Part shown: piece after piece, positions 43,401-56,300 of the stretch
How the letters are laid out: each line of letters starts with the position of its first letter
Numbering within the stretch: position 1 is the stretch's first letter
NCBI GenBank assembly: GCA_950097015.1
Contig: CATNEN010000012.1
Location: 1,357,501-1,421,500, forward strand
DNA: 64,000 nt
DNA from: Macrostomum hystrix
Taxonomy: Eukaryota > Platyhelminthes > Macrostomidae
Direction: 5' to 3'
Position numbers and translations under genes: made by a program
The notes under the pieces: model-generated
Databases searched by the model: none
Seen by the model: the letters and a program-made list of their open reading frames with translations, nothing else
Told to the model about the DNA's origin: nothing

Positions 43401-44301
43401 CCCTAAAAGATCATCAGATACCCCAAAAGATCCTCATGTATCCCAAAATGTCCTCATGTATCCCAAAAGATTATAATAAATCCCAAAAGATCCTCATGTA
43501 TCCCAAAATATCCTCATGTATCCCAAAAGATTATAATAAATCCCAAAAAATCCTCATATATCCCAAAAGATCCTCATATATCCCAAAAGATCCTCATATA
43601 TCCCAAAAGATCCTCATATATCCCAAAAGATCCTCATATAGCCCAAAGGATCCTCACATATTCCAAAAGATCCTCATATAGCCCAAAAGATCCTCACAGA
43701 TCCCAAAAGATCCTCACATATTCCCAAAAGATCCTCAGAAATCCCAAAAGATCCTAACAGATCCCAAAAGATCCTCACATATCCCAGAAGATCCTTACAG
43801 AACTTAAAAGATCCTCAAAAATCCTCATAGATCCCAAAAAGTCGTTTTAGATCTCAAAAGATACTCATAGAGTCAAATAGATCCCAGAGTCACTGTTTAG
43901 AAAGATTCCCTCAGTCATTTGGCTTGTGACTCACCAATGTCTAAAGTCGATGCGCTTAATGAGCAGTGAGAAAACTTGGCCCGGTGAGAACGGAAGAAAA
44001 AAAGAGGAATTGGAGAGGCTACTAAACAACGGCCATTGGAGGCATTCAGCACTAAGGCAAAAACAGTTGGCTTTTGCCAGGTGGGGCACTCTTAGAAAAA
44101 GACAATTGAAACCGGGAGACGCGGAGGAAAAGAGGGAGAGAGTGTGTGCGTGTGAGTGTGTGTGCGTGTGAGTGTGTGTGCGTGTGAGTGCGTGTGAGTG
44201 TGTGTGCGCGTGCAGCCTAACTGAATTTGAGTCGCTGGCGTGGAAAGCCTAGTGAGAGGTGTTCGTTACCAGTTTGCCACCATAACTTTCTTGGCGATTG
44301 T

Positions 44302-44342
<41 letters not shown>

Positions 44343-47300
44343 GGGACTGATAGACGTGTGAAAATGACAGGCAGTGAGCAGGAGATGTGAACAGACAGCA
44401 GACTTCTGCAAATTTCTGCCACATGTCACAGGTGCCACTCTTGTCTCAGCGGAAAGAACTGGAATAATTCATTCAGATGTTCTTTAATAATAAAAAATTG
44501 CTCTTCGCTTATTTGGCGAGAATAAAGTAATGCGTGACTGGAGAGAATCGTTAATGATTTATTGATTTGCGAATTCTGCAAAAACTTTTCTCATGTATTT
44601 GACAGCTAAGTAGAAAACTGTTTTGCTGCTGCTACGAATTTTTTTCTGATAATTGTTTGCCATTGTGCAGCGCTTAAAAATGCTGTTTACAACTGTTCAG
44701 TCCATGGACTGAGTGTGTCAATGGACTATGCGAATAGTTTAAATTTCAATCAGAGTTTGATAGTGTGTTCCTATGAGCTGCATTTTCTAAAGTATATCGA
44801 AGACATTTGAAATTTGAAATTAAAAAATGGTGAGGAGAGAACCCTTGGATTGATAAGCTGTTCATTTTATTGTACCTCTTCTGAGAATGAGACATTGCGT
44901 TGAAGATTGCAGGTCGACTAACCTTATCAAAGCAGGTTGGATTTCTTTCGATTTTCGATTCACAAAACATGGAATTAAACAAATTTGACAATTTGACAAT
45001 CTGACTTGAAGAGAATTGCGCAGAAAGTTTATGGAAAAAGGCCGACACAAACTGGGCCAGCGGGGCATGCAAGTGCCAAAAGCCATGATTGGTTCCAGCT
45101 AGACTTAGAGACAGAAGGAGGAGGGTGAGAGGAGGTGAGGAGGGAGGGGCGGACAGGCGCTTGTCGAGGAAGAAGTAGTCAGCGAAGGCCGCATTATCCC
45201 CAGTCGGCCATGCCACCAGCCCCCCATCCGACTCCCCAATCCCTGAGGCTCTTGTTGGGTCGCCGGCAGTTGCATGGGGAGCTTAGTAGTTTGGTTGAGG
45301 ATGTTGACGGAATGTTTTGCCTGCGAGGAGTGGAGATTGTGGTGAATGGGGACTTGGGAAGAGCCGGCAGCCACTCCTCTGCCCTCCCCAGTCAGCTTTG
45401 ACACATAAGCGTGGCCACCTCTGCGTGCCTCCTTCTGTCTTCTGCTTCCTCTGATTGTTTTCTCCTTCTTTTTACATTCCTTCTCCGCTCTTCCTCTCGC
45501 TGACAGGATCCGGTACTGCAGTTGCCAACCTGGCCTGCCCACCCCCTGACCCGCCCTCCACGGGTCAACGAAAGTTGGGCACTCGATTATTATTTGATTT
45601 AGAAACCGGATCTCACCTTCTGCCAGCTCTGAGAAGCCGAGAAATAAAGAAAGAATTGCATGGATCTGCTTCGGCCATTGCTTGTGTACCTGTGCGTGTC
45701 TGTTTGCTCAGCAAGACAGGCGCCTCCGAAGCCCTCAGCGCCATCCACTCTCTCGCTGCCAGCCGATTTCAGTCTGATCTCATCGAATGTGGTTAAAATC
45801 GGCGATCTCTATTATTTTACAGACAACGGCCGCTGCACCAGGCCGGGTGAGCACTGCTCAGAACCCATCGGCGGCGTCTGCGTGGCCAGCGGCTCCAGCC
45901 TCGCCTGCCAGTGCCCCAGCTCGCACACCGTTGTCAGGCACAACAAGGGCGGCATCTGCCAGACAAGTAAGCTGCTTTTAATGTTGCTAAGTCTCGCTTT
46001 TGACACTGTTCCAGTGTCCTGAGTACTCTTCCTGTGTCCTGAGTACTCTTCCAGTGTCCTGAGTACTCTTCCAGTGTCCTGAGCACTCTTCCATTGTCCT
46101 GAGTACTCTTCCAGTGTCCTGAGTACTCTTCCAGCGTCCTGAGTACTCTTCCATTGTCCTGAGTACTCTTCCAGTGTCCTGAGTACTCTTCCAGTGTCCT
46201 GAGTACTCTTCCAGTGTCCTGAGTACTCTTCCAGTGTCCTGAGTACTCTTCCAGTGTCCTGAGTACTCTTCCAGTGTCCTGAGTACTCTTCCAGTGTCCT
46301 GAGTACTCTTCCAGTGTCCTGAGTACTCTTCCAGTGTGCTGAGTACTCTTCCAGCGTCCTGAGTACTCTTCCAGTGTCCTGAGTACTCTTCCAGCGTCCT
46401 GAGTACTCTTCCATTCTCCTAAGCATTCTCCTAGTCGTCACTCCAAATCTCCTTGGCACTCATCCAGTCACTCCAAATCTCCTTGGCACTCATCCAGTCA
46501 CTCCAAATCTCCTAGGCACTCAAACTGTCACTCCAAATCTCCTAGGCACTCATCCAGTCACTCCAAATCTCCTAGGCACTCATCCAGTCACTCCAAATCT
46601 CCTAGGCACTCATCCTGTCACTCCAAATCTCCTAGGCACTCATCCAGTCACTCCAAATCTCCTAGGCACTCATCCAGTCACTCCAAATCTCCTAGGCACT
46701 CATCCAGTCACTCCAAATCTCCTAGGCACTCATCCAGTCACTCCAAATCTCCTAGGCACTCATCCTCTCACTCCAAATCTCCTAGGCACTCATCCAGTCA
46801 CTCCAAATCTCCTAGGCACTCATCCTCTCACTCCAAATCTCCTAGGCACTCATCCAGTCACTCCAAATCTCCTAGGCACTCATCCAGTCACTCCAAATCT
46901 CCTAGGTAGGCACTCATCCAGTCACTCCAAATCTCCTAGGCACTCATCCTGTCACTCCAAATCTCCTAGGCACTCATCCTGTCACTCCAAATCTCCTAGG
47001 CACTCATCCTGTCACTCCAAATCTCCTAGGCACTCATCCTGTTACTTCTAGTCTCTGAATGCCATCCTAAATACGGATCTTCCTTATGTTTCATTATCCT
47101 ATCTGCTTCAAAAAGAAAAAAAATAATTTAAAATTTTCTTCTCTAAAATATACCCGCATTACTCGTAAAAAACAAGCTTGTCAAGGAGATGTTTTCATTT
47201 CTAGTCATTCGCACTTGTTCCTCTCACCTGGAAAATAGAGCTTTTATTGACAGGCAGTTGCAATTGTGGAACGGAAGGGGAACTCAGGCCGAGCCATAGT

Positions 47301-50300
47301 CGTCAAATCCTCAGAGTTATATTATCCCAAAAATGCTGTCTCAGTTGGTTAGCGATGCTGCACTAATGGCCGAAATGCATTAATGCCAGAACTTGCACTG
47401 TTTGTGCTCAATAGTTTGAGAGCGGATGGATTTAGTTTGAGCACAGATACTAGACTCCTCCAGGGAGTGGCCTAAGCCCACTTGAAAGGGCCTACACTAT
47501 GCTCAGATTTAGTTTCAGATCAGATCACTGAGCATTCCCCGTACCGCTGAGACGGCTAACCCAGTGGCAGCAAAGTCCCCGACCCATTGTTGTTCAGCCT
47601 CATCCATCATCTTGTGCCTGTTCACAGCAGCTGGTTATCAATGCAATTCCTTTAATGGACTTTTCTTGGCGGCTTTGAAATGCTAACTATTTTAACAGCG
47701 CGACAATTTAAGCGAAGAGGAAGAGGAGAGAGTTGGGATAAAAGCCTGAAATTGAGCATGAAATTTAAACCTGTTCTCAAAACTTCAAAGCGATTAGACC
47801 GCACAGAACCAGAAGAAAATGCAGCTTTAGCATTTAGGAAATGTGAAACTAACTTTGCTGAAGCCATCTAAAACTTGGTTAGTTGTAGCGGGCTAATAAA
47901 TTTTCACCTCTTTCTGGCGAAGTAAACTGGAAGCTTTGCCGTGAATAACTAATTAGTGCCACCTGCCACTGCATTAATTAAATCAACACTGGTACCCAGT
48001 GTGGAATCGGGCTGGCATACTTTCCATTTTTTTCAAAATAAACATTCATTTTCACACACTCTGAGTACCTTAGAGAGCCAAGGCCCGCTGCAAAACAAGA
48101 CTCACACCTGCTCTAGAGTGCATGCCTCGCTGAGTGTCTGAGACCTTCTTAACTTCCAATAAGCCACTGACACCTGAAAGCAGAGCCTTCAAATCCCCAA
48201 TCCCTCGAAGCTCCCAAATTAACTCCAAATCTCCCTAAAGCTCTCACAAATCCTCCAATGCTCCGAAATCCCTAAAAACATCCAAAATCCCCGAAAGCCT
48301 CCAAAGTCACCGAAGAGCTCTTGAATCCCCCAAAAGCTCAAAATTTCCCAAAACACCTCGAAAACCTATCAAAGCCTCTTAAATCCCTCAAACGCTCCAG
48401 AAATCCCCAAAAGGTCCAAAGTCACGCAAAAACTTCCAAATCGCCCAAATTCCTCCGAAGGTCCTGAAATCCCCTAAAGGCTCCCAAAATCCCCTAAAAG
48501 CTCCCAAAATCCCCTAAAAGCTCCCAAAATCCCCTAAAAGCACCCAAAATCTCCTAAAAGCTCTCAAAATCCCCTAAAAGCTCCCAAAAATCCTAAAAGC
48601 TCCCAAAATTCCCTAAAAGCTCCCAAAATCCCCTAAAAGCTCCCAAAATCCCCTAAAAGCTCCCAAAATCCCCTAAAAGCTCACAAAATCCCCCCAAAAG
48701 CTCCTAAAATCCCCAAAAGCTCTCAAAATCCCCTAAAAGCTCCCAAAATCCCCTAAAAGCTCCCAAAATCCCCTAAAAGCTCCCAAAATCCCCTAAAAGC
48801 TCCCAAAATCCCCTAAAAGCTCCCAAAATCCCCTAAAAGCTCCCAAAATCCCCTAAAAGCTCCCAAAATCCCCTAAAAGCTCACAAAATCCCCAAAAGCT
48901 CCCAAAATCCCCAAAATCCCCCAAAATCCCCCAGAAGCTCACAAAATCCCCAAAATCCCCAAAATCCCTAAACACTCCCAAAATCCCCAAAAGCTCTTAA
49001 ATCCCAAAAAGCCTTAAATCCTCGAATGATCTCAAAGCTTCCGGATCTATCACAAGTCCGAATCCCCTAAATCAATCGAATCTCAAAGTCGATTGTTTGT
49101 GACCTAAAAAACACCAGCACCGATAAGGCATCGAATCCTGATTGGTCGGTTGACCAATCTCAAAGATTCCTCGCATAACAGTCGATTTGAAGAAGATATT
49201 TTTTTCAAACCAGGAAAGGGAAGCCGTGCTCAGGCAGGCCCGGATGCCGTGAGTCCCGCTGCGCTCGACCGTGTCAGATTGAATCCAGCCGAACCTTTAA
49301 TTCTTTCTGGCACAGCACGGCATGCAGGAAATCCTGGAAAAAGAGACAACAACAAGCAGAGATAGAGATAGGGGTTGGGAGTGAGAAGGATTCTTAATCG
49401 AATAATTGAGCCGGTGACATATGTCTCAAAACTCCTCGCTTCTCTTCCCTGCTCAACCGGGTTTTTCGGTGGAGTGGGCAGTTTAAGTTTAGCCTTCGAA
49501 AGGAGCAGAAAATCAATAAAATATGGTTCCTGGCCACGCCTGCCCGGCCTTCAATCCGATCCAGCCTCTTTACTCTGTGAGTTCTTCTTCTGCTGGAGAA
49601 AGAAGGCTTGAGGATTCTGGGAGGGAGGAAGGCGGTTCCCCCTCCAATCCGCAGAGTTGGGAACGATTTTTCTTCTCTACTTTTTATATTTCTTTCTTCT
49701 TGCCTCCTTTTGGTGCTGCCAAAAGCAGAGTCGATATCTGGATTCCCAGCTACTGTCGATCAATGATGCCGCGATAAATACAGACCAGCACAGCTGCCAG
49801 ATAGATGGGCCCGCTGTCCTACTGGACTTCGGCTAGTTGGCAAAATACTGGATATATTTTTTGGCTCGCTAAAATGGCCCCGAGAACTGTCGCGGTGGAA
49901 GCGGATAATGGTCTGGGATATTATTACAGGCACAGTACTGCACAGGCACAGAAGCTTAAACTCAGAATAAGCTTCAGCTGACACCCTGAACATCATTAAA
50001 CTGACACCCTGAACATCCTTCAACTGACACCCTGAACATCCTTCAACTGGCACCCTGAACATCCTTCAACTGGCACCCTGAACATCCTTCAACTGACACC
50101 CTGAACATCATTAAACTGACACCCTGAACATCTTTTAACTGATACCCTGAACATCATTAAACTGACACCCTGAACATCTTTTAACTGACAGCCTGAACAC
50201 CCTTCAACTGACACCCTGAACATCCTTCAATTGACACCCTGAACATCCTTCAACTGACACCCTGAACATCATTAAACTGACACCCTGAACATCCTTAAAC

Positions 50301-53300
50301 TGACACCATGAACATCATTAAACTGACAGCCTGAACACCCTTCAACTGACACCCTGAACATCATTAAACTGACACCCTGAACATCATTAAACTGACACCC
50401 TGAACATCATTAAACTGACACCCTGAACATCATTAAACTGACACACTGAACATCATTAAACTGACACACTGAACATCATTAAACTGACACCCTGAACATC
50501 CTTCAACTGACACCCTGAACATCTTTTTACTGACACCCTGAACATCCTTCAACTGACAGCCTGAACACCCTTCAACTGACACCCTGAACATCATTAAACT
50601 GACACCCTGAACATCCTTCAACTGACACCCTGAACATCATTAAACTGACACCCTGAACATCCTTCAACTGATAACCTATACAACGACAAGGTACAGAACT
50701 CACGGGTTTAATAGTTCTCGGAAAGCTATTAGTACACTCAGCTGCAGCCGAGTGTGCGTGTGTAAGCCGATCTAGCTAGCTCTGTGTGAAAAAGCAGATG
50801 CTGAACAATTGAAAACGTGTTTGCTCTAAGTAAGCAGCAGCAGCAAAAGTATTAGTTCTTATTTCTTCTGCTTTTTCAAATGGGTAGAATAAGTCGGAGA
50901 TGGGGAATGAAGACGGTGGGAAGCGGAACAGCACACAGAATCCCTCCGCTGTTACGGTTGCGCGATTTTTTCTTTGACTTGAAAAAAGGGAAGAACATTT
51001 TTGCTAGTGAAATAGGCACCACCTCCATCACCACAGTGAGACCTGCAGCCGCGACAACAGGCCTGACTTGGGCTGAGCGTGTTGCATAGGATTCCACCCT
51101 CCCCTCACTAGGGATATTTTCCCATCATAAGCATCGAGTAGGTCGAAGGCCTAGCCAAGTTTACCTCTGGCGAGATAAGCGGCTTGCCGAATATGCTTTA
51201 AAAAAATCCTTAACTTCGGGTCTAAGCTCCTAGCAACAGGCTCCTTGCTGCGCGAGAATTCCCAAGCGAGACTAAAGAATGACTCTTCGATGAGTCTTGC
51301 ATGATGCTGGGCATTGGGGACGATTGTAAATTTAATGGGGTGCGCCAAATTCACCTGGGACAGGGGCTCCCTCAAAGGTTCCAGAATATCGGCACTGGTT
51401 CGAAATTCTTGGAAGCCTCACCATACCTAAGTCTCGCCTTTCCCAGGTCTCCCTTCCTAAAGTCTCGCCTTTTCTAATTCTCGCCTTCACCAAGTCCCGT
51501 CTTCCCAAAGTCTCGCCTTCCTAAAGTCTCGCCTTAACAAACTCATGCCTTCACCAAGTCTCGCCTTCCCCAAGTCTCGCCTTACCCAATTCTCGTCTTA
51601 CCCAAGTCTAACCCAAGTTTACCTATTTACGAGCTACCTACAACTCTCGCCTTCCTAAAGTCTCGCCTTACCCAATTCTCGCCTTCCCGAAGTTTCGCTT
51701 TAACCAAGTCTCTCCTTAACCGAATCTCTCCTTAACCAATTCTCGCCTTTTCTAATTCTCGCCTTACCCAAGTCTCGCCTTAACCAAGTCTCGCCTTACC
51801 CAAGTCTCGCCTTAACCAAGCCTTACCCAAGTCTCGCCTTAACCAAGTCTCGCCTTCCCCAAGTCTCGCCGTACCCAATTCTCGCCTTACCCGATTCTTG
51901 CCTTACCCAAGTCTCGCCTTAACCAAGTCTCGCCTTACCCAAGTCTCGCCTTAACCAAGTCTCGCCTTCCCCAAGTCTCGCCGTACCCAATTCTTGCCTT
52001 ACCCAAGTCTCACCTTAACCAAGTCTCGCCTTACCAAGTCTCGCCTTAACCAAGTCTCGCCTTCCCCAAGTCTCGCCGTACCCAATTCTCGCCTTACCCG
52101 ATTCTTGCCTTACCCAAGTCTCGCCTTAACCAAGTCTCGCCTTACCCAAGTCTCGCCTTAACCAAGTCTCGCCTTCCCCAAGTCTCGCCGTACCCAATTC
52201 TTGCCTTACCCAAGTCTCGCCTTAACCAAGTCTCGCCTTCCCCAAGTCTCGCCGTACCTAATTCTCGCCTTACCCGATTCTTGCCTTACCCAAGTCTCCC
52301 GAACCCAAGTCTCCCGAACCTAAGTCTCCAGAACCCAAGTCACGCCTTACCGAAGTCTCCTTAAGTTCCTTAATTTTCTGCTTAATCTCGCCGTGTCCCC
52401 CTCGCCCCATCGCAGAGCTGCTGGACATATCATGCAAGCGGGACAATGACTACGCGTGCGCCCAGATCAGGGACAGCGTGTGCGCCCCTAACGAGGCTCG
52501 GTGCGTCTGCCCAACAGACACGGTCTATGCGGCTCATAGGCACCAGTGCAGTGAGTAGCTGACTGCCCCATTATGTTCTGTAGGCTGTACAATATTTTGA
52601 GTCTGTAATTACAGCATATTGAGTCTGTAACTACAGTATATTGAGTCTGTAACTGCAGTATATTGAATCTGTAACTACAGTATATTGAGTCTGTAAGTAC
52701 AGTATATTGAGTCTGTAATTACAGCATATTGAGTCTGTAACTACAGTACATTGAGTCTGTAATTACAGCATATTGAGTCTGTAACTACAGTATATTGAGT
52801 CTGTAATTACAGCATATTGAGTCTGTAACTACAGTATATTGAGTCTGTAACTACAGTATATTGAGTCTGTAATTACAGCATATTGAGTCTGTAACTACAG
52901 TATATTGAATCTGTAACTACAGTATATTGAGTCTGTAACTACAGTATATTGAGTCTGTAATTACAGCATATTGAGTCTGTAAGTACAGTATATTGAGTCT
53001 GTAACTACAGTACGAGCTATATTGAGTCTGTAATTACAGCATATTGAGTCTGCAACTACAGTATATTGAGTCTGTAACTACAGTATATTGAGTCTGTAAT
53101 TACAGCATATTGAGTCTGTAACTACAGTATATTGAGTCTGTAACTACAGTATATTGAGTCTGTAATTACAGCATATTGAGTCTGTAACTACAGTATATTG
53201 AGTCTGTAACTACAGTATATTGAGTCTGTAATTACAGCATATTGAGTCTGTAACTACAGTATATTGAGTCTGTAACTACAGTATATTGAGTCTGTAACTG

Positions 53301-56300
53301 CAGTATATTGAGTCTGTAACTACAGCATATTGAGTCTGTAACTACAGTATATTGAATCTGAAACTACAGTATATTGAGTCTGAAACTACAGCATATTGAG
53401 TCTGTAACTGCAGTATATTGAGTCTGTAACTACAGCATATTGAGTCTGTAACTACAGTACATTTAGTCTGTAGCTACAGTACATTGAGTCTGTAACTGCA
53501 GTATATTGAGTCTGTAACTACAGCATATTGAGTCTGTAACTACAGTATATTGAGTCTGTAACTGCAGCATATTGAGTCTGTAACTACAGTATATTGAGTC
53601 TGTAACTGCAGCATATTGAATCTGTAACTACAGCATATTACTTCAGTTTTGCGTTCAATTTGCAGAGCACCGCTACTCAGACACTCCTCAGCCGCAGTAC
53701 TGCATCTCCTGTGAAACTGAAGGCGGGGTCTGCTTTAAAGAGGACGAAGTTACTGAGTGAGTAACAGTATTAGGGGACCATGTGCTAGTCTGTAAACTAG
53801 TCTGTAAGTTCTAGTCTAATAGATTGCAGCAAGCTTGTAAACTTGATTAAAGCAAGCCTGTAACTAGAATACATCAAGTCTGTAACTAGAGCACAGCAAG
53901 TCTGTAGCTAGAATACATCAAGTCTGTAACTAGACCACAGCAAGTCTGTAGCTAGAGTACAGCAAGTCTGTAACTAGAGTACAGCAAGTCTGTAACTAGA
54001 GTACAGCAAGTTTGTAACTAGAGCACAGCAAGTCTGTAACTAGAGTACAGCAAGTCTGTAACTAGAGTACAGCAAGTCTGTAACTAGAGTACAGCAAGTC
54101 TGTAACTAGAGTACAGCAAGTCTGTAACTAGAGTACAGCAAGTTTGTAACTAGAGCACAGCAAGTCTGTAACTAGAGTACAGCAAGTCTGTAACTAGAGT
54201 ACAGCAAGTCTGTAACTAGAGCACAGCAAGTCTGTAACTAGAGTACAGCAAGTCTGTAACTAGAGTACAGCAAGTCTGTAACTAGAGCACAGCAAGTCTG
54301 TAGCTAGAGTACAGCAAGTCTGTAACTAGAGTACAGCAAGTCTGTAACTAGAGTACAGCAAGTTTGTAACTAGAGTACAGCAAGTCTGTAACTAGAGTAC
54401 AGCAAGTCTGTAACTAGAGTACAGCAAGTCTGTAACTAGAGCACAGCAAGTCTGTAACTAGAGTACAGCAAGTCTGTAACTAGAGTACAGCAAGTCTGTA
54501 ACTAGAGTACAGCAAGTCTGTAACTAGAGTACAGCAAGTTTGTAACTAGAGCACAGCAAGTCTGTAACTAGAGTACAGCAAGTCTGTAACTAGAGTACAG
54601 CAAGTCTGTAACTAGAGCACAGCAAGTCTGTAACTAGAGTACAGCAAGTCTGTAACTAGAGCACAGCAAGTCTGTAACTAGAGTACAGCAAGTCTGGAAT
54701 ACAGCTTACATCAAGTCTGTAGCTAGAGTACAGCAAGTCTGTAACTAGAGTACAGCAAGTCTGTAACTAGAGTACAGCAAGTCTGTAACTAGAGTACAGC
54801 AAGTTGTAATTACTAACGAGTCCGGAGGTTTGAAGGAAGTTGAATAAATCTCTAAAATTTCTTTTCTAACTTCTACAACCCAGATTATCTAGGATCAGTT
54901 AAGTGCATTCGCACTAGGCCTTTCATCATCAATTTCTTTAAGCCTGTCAGATTTCTCTGTTAATCAACTGCGCTGGTTGTCGCTGATCAGTGTTGAAACA
55001 AAGCCCTTAAATCTTTTCTTGCCGATCCCCGCAGTCAGGCCTGTCAGTCAGGGTTCCATTCCCCCCCCTTAGAAACCACAGAGCTCTTGGAGTTTTAGCG
55101 GCTGACAAAGTGCGCCCATTCGGCGAACTGAGTGGAGGTGGGGTTGGCGTCGCCGGTCAGTTAATTAACCGCTGGAATTCCCTACCCAAGTAAGCCGTGA
55201 GCAGTGGCGACTCAAGACTAAAAGAAGAAGAACTAAGAAGAGCAGGGCAACTCTGTGAGCTGGCTTTGAGCAACCAGTTTAGAACTCAGGGGGGGTGTGA
55301 GCGGAGGTTATGATGCAATGCTGAGAGCAAGTTTATAAGGCAGGAAAATCTTCAATCCCAACTCTTTCCTCATCCTACAACATCCGTGGTGGTTGGGGTT
55401 GGGGTAGCGAGGCACTGCCCAGACCCAAATTGGATCCCAATGAATTTTTCCCTTGGGATCAATGACTCAGGATGGGAAGCGGGTTGGAACAGCGGCCTTT
55501 AAGCCGCTTTTTGTGGGAAAAAGTAATTGTTCAAATTCTAAAGATCCTGGCTACAAATTCTTCCCTGATCAGAAAACTGCTTAGAGTGTAGGCCTATTAA
55601 TGACTCTGAGCACTAATGTAGGATCAAATTTCTGAGGATCTACTTCGTCATTTTTAATTGGCTCAAATACTCAATTTCAATGACATATTTCAAACCCTCA
55701 ATCTCATCTCTCCACTGTCTACTCTCCACTGTCTACTCTCTCTACTCTCCACTGTCTACTCTCTCTACTCTCCACTGTCTACTCTCCACTGTCTACTCTC
55801 TCTACTCTCCACTGTCTACTCTCTCTACTCTCCACTGTCTACTCTCTCCACTGTCTACTCTCTCCACTGTCTACTCTCTCCACTGTCTACTCTCTCCACT
55901 GTCTACTCTCTCCACTGTCTACTCTCTCCACTGTCTACTCTCTCCACTGTCTACTCTCTCCACTGTCTACTCTCTCCACTGTCTACTCTCTCCACTGTCT
56001 ACTCTCTCCACTGTCTACTCTCTCCACTGTCTACTCTCTCCACTGTCTACTCTCTCCACTGTCTACTCTCTCCACTGTCTACTCTCTCCACTGTCTACTC
56101 TCTCCACTGTCTACTCTCTCCACTGTCTACTCTCTCCACTGTCTACTCTCTCCACTGTCTACTCTCTCCACTGTCTACTCTCTCCACTGTCTACTCTCTC
56201 CACTGTCTACTCTCTCCACTGTCTACTCTCTCCACTGTCTACTCTCTCCACTGTCTACTCTCTCCACTGTCTACTCTCTCCACTGTCTACTCTCTGTACT

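Noticed and set aside
42976-43681. Open frame MGRFYDSPPIADTKLLS and the following repeat
   Set aside because: It enters the short tandem repeat, lacks splice support and family features, and lies in the ZP gene's intron.
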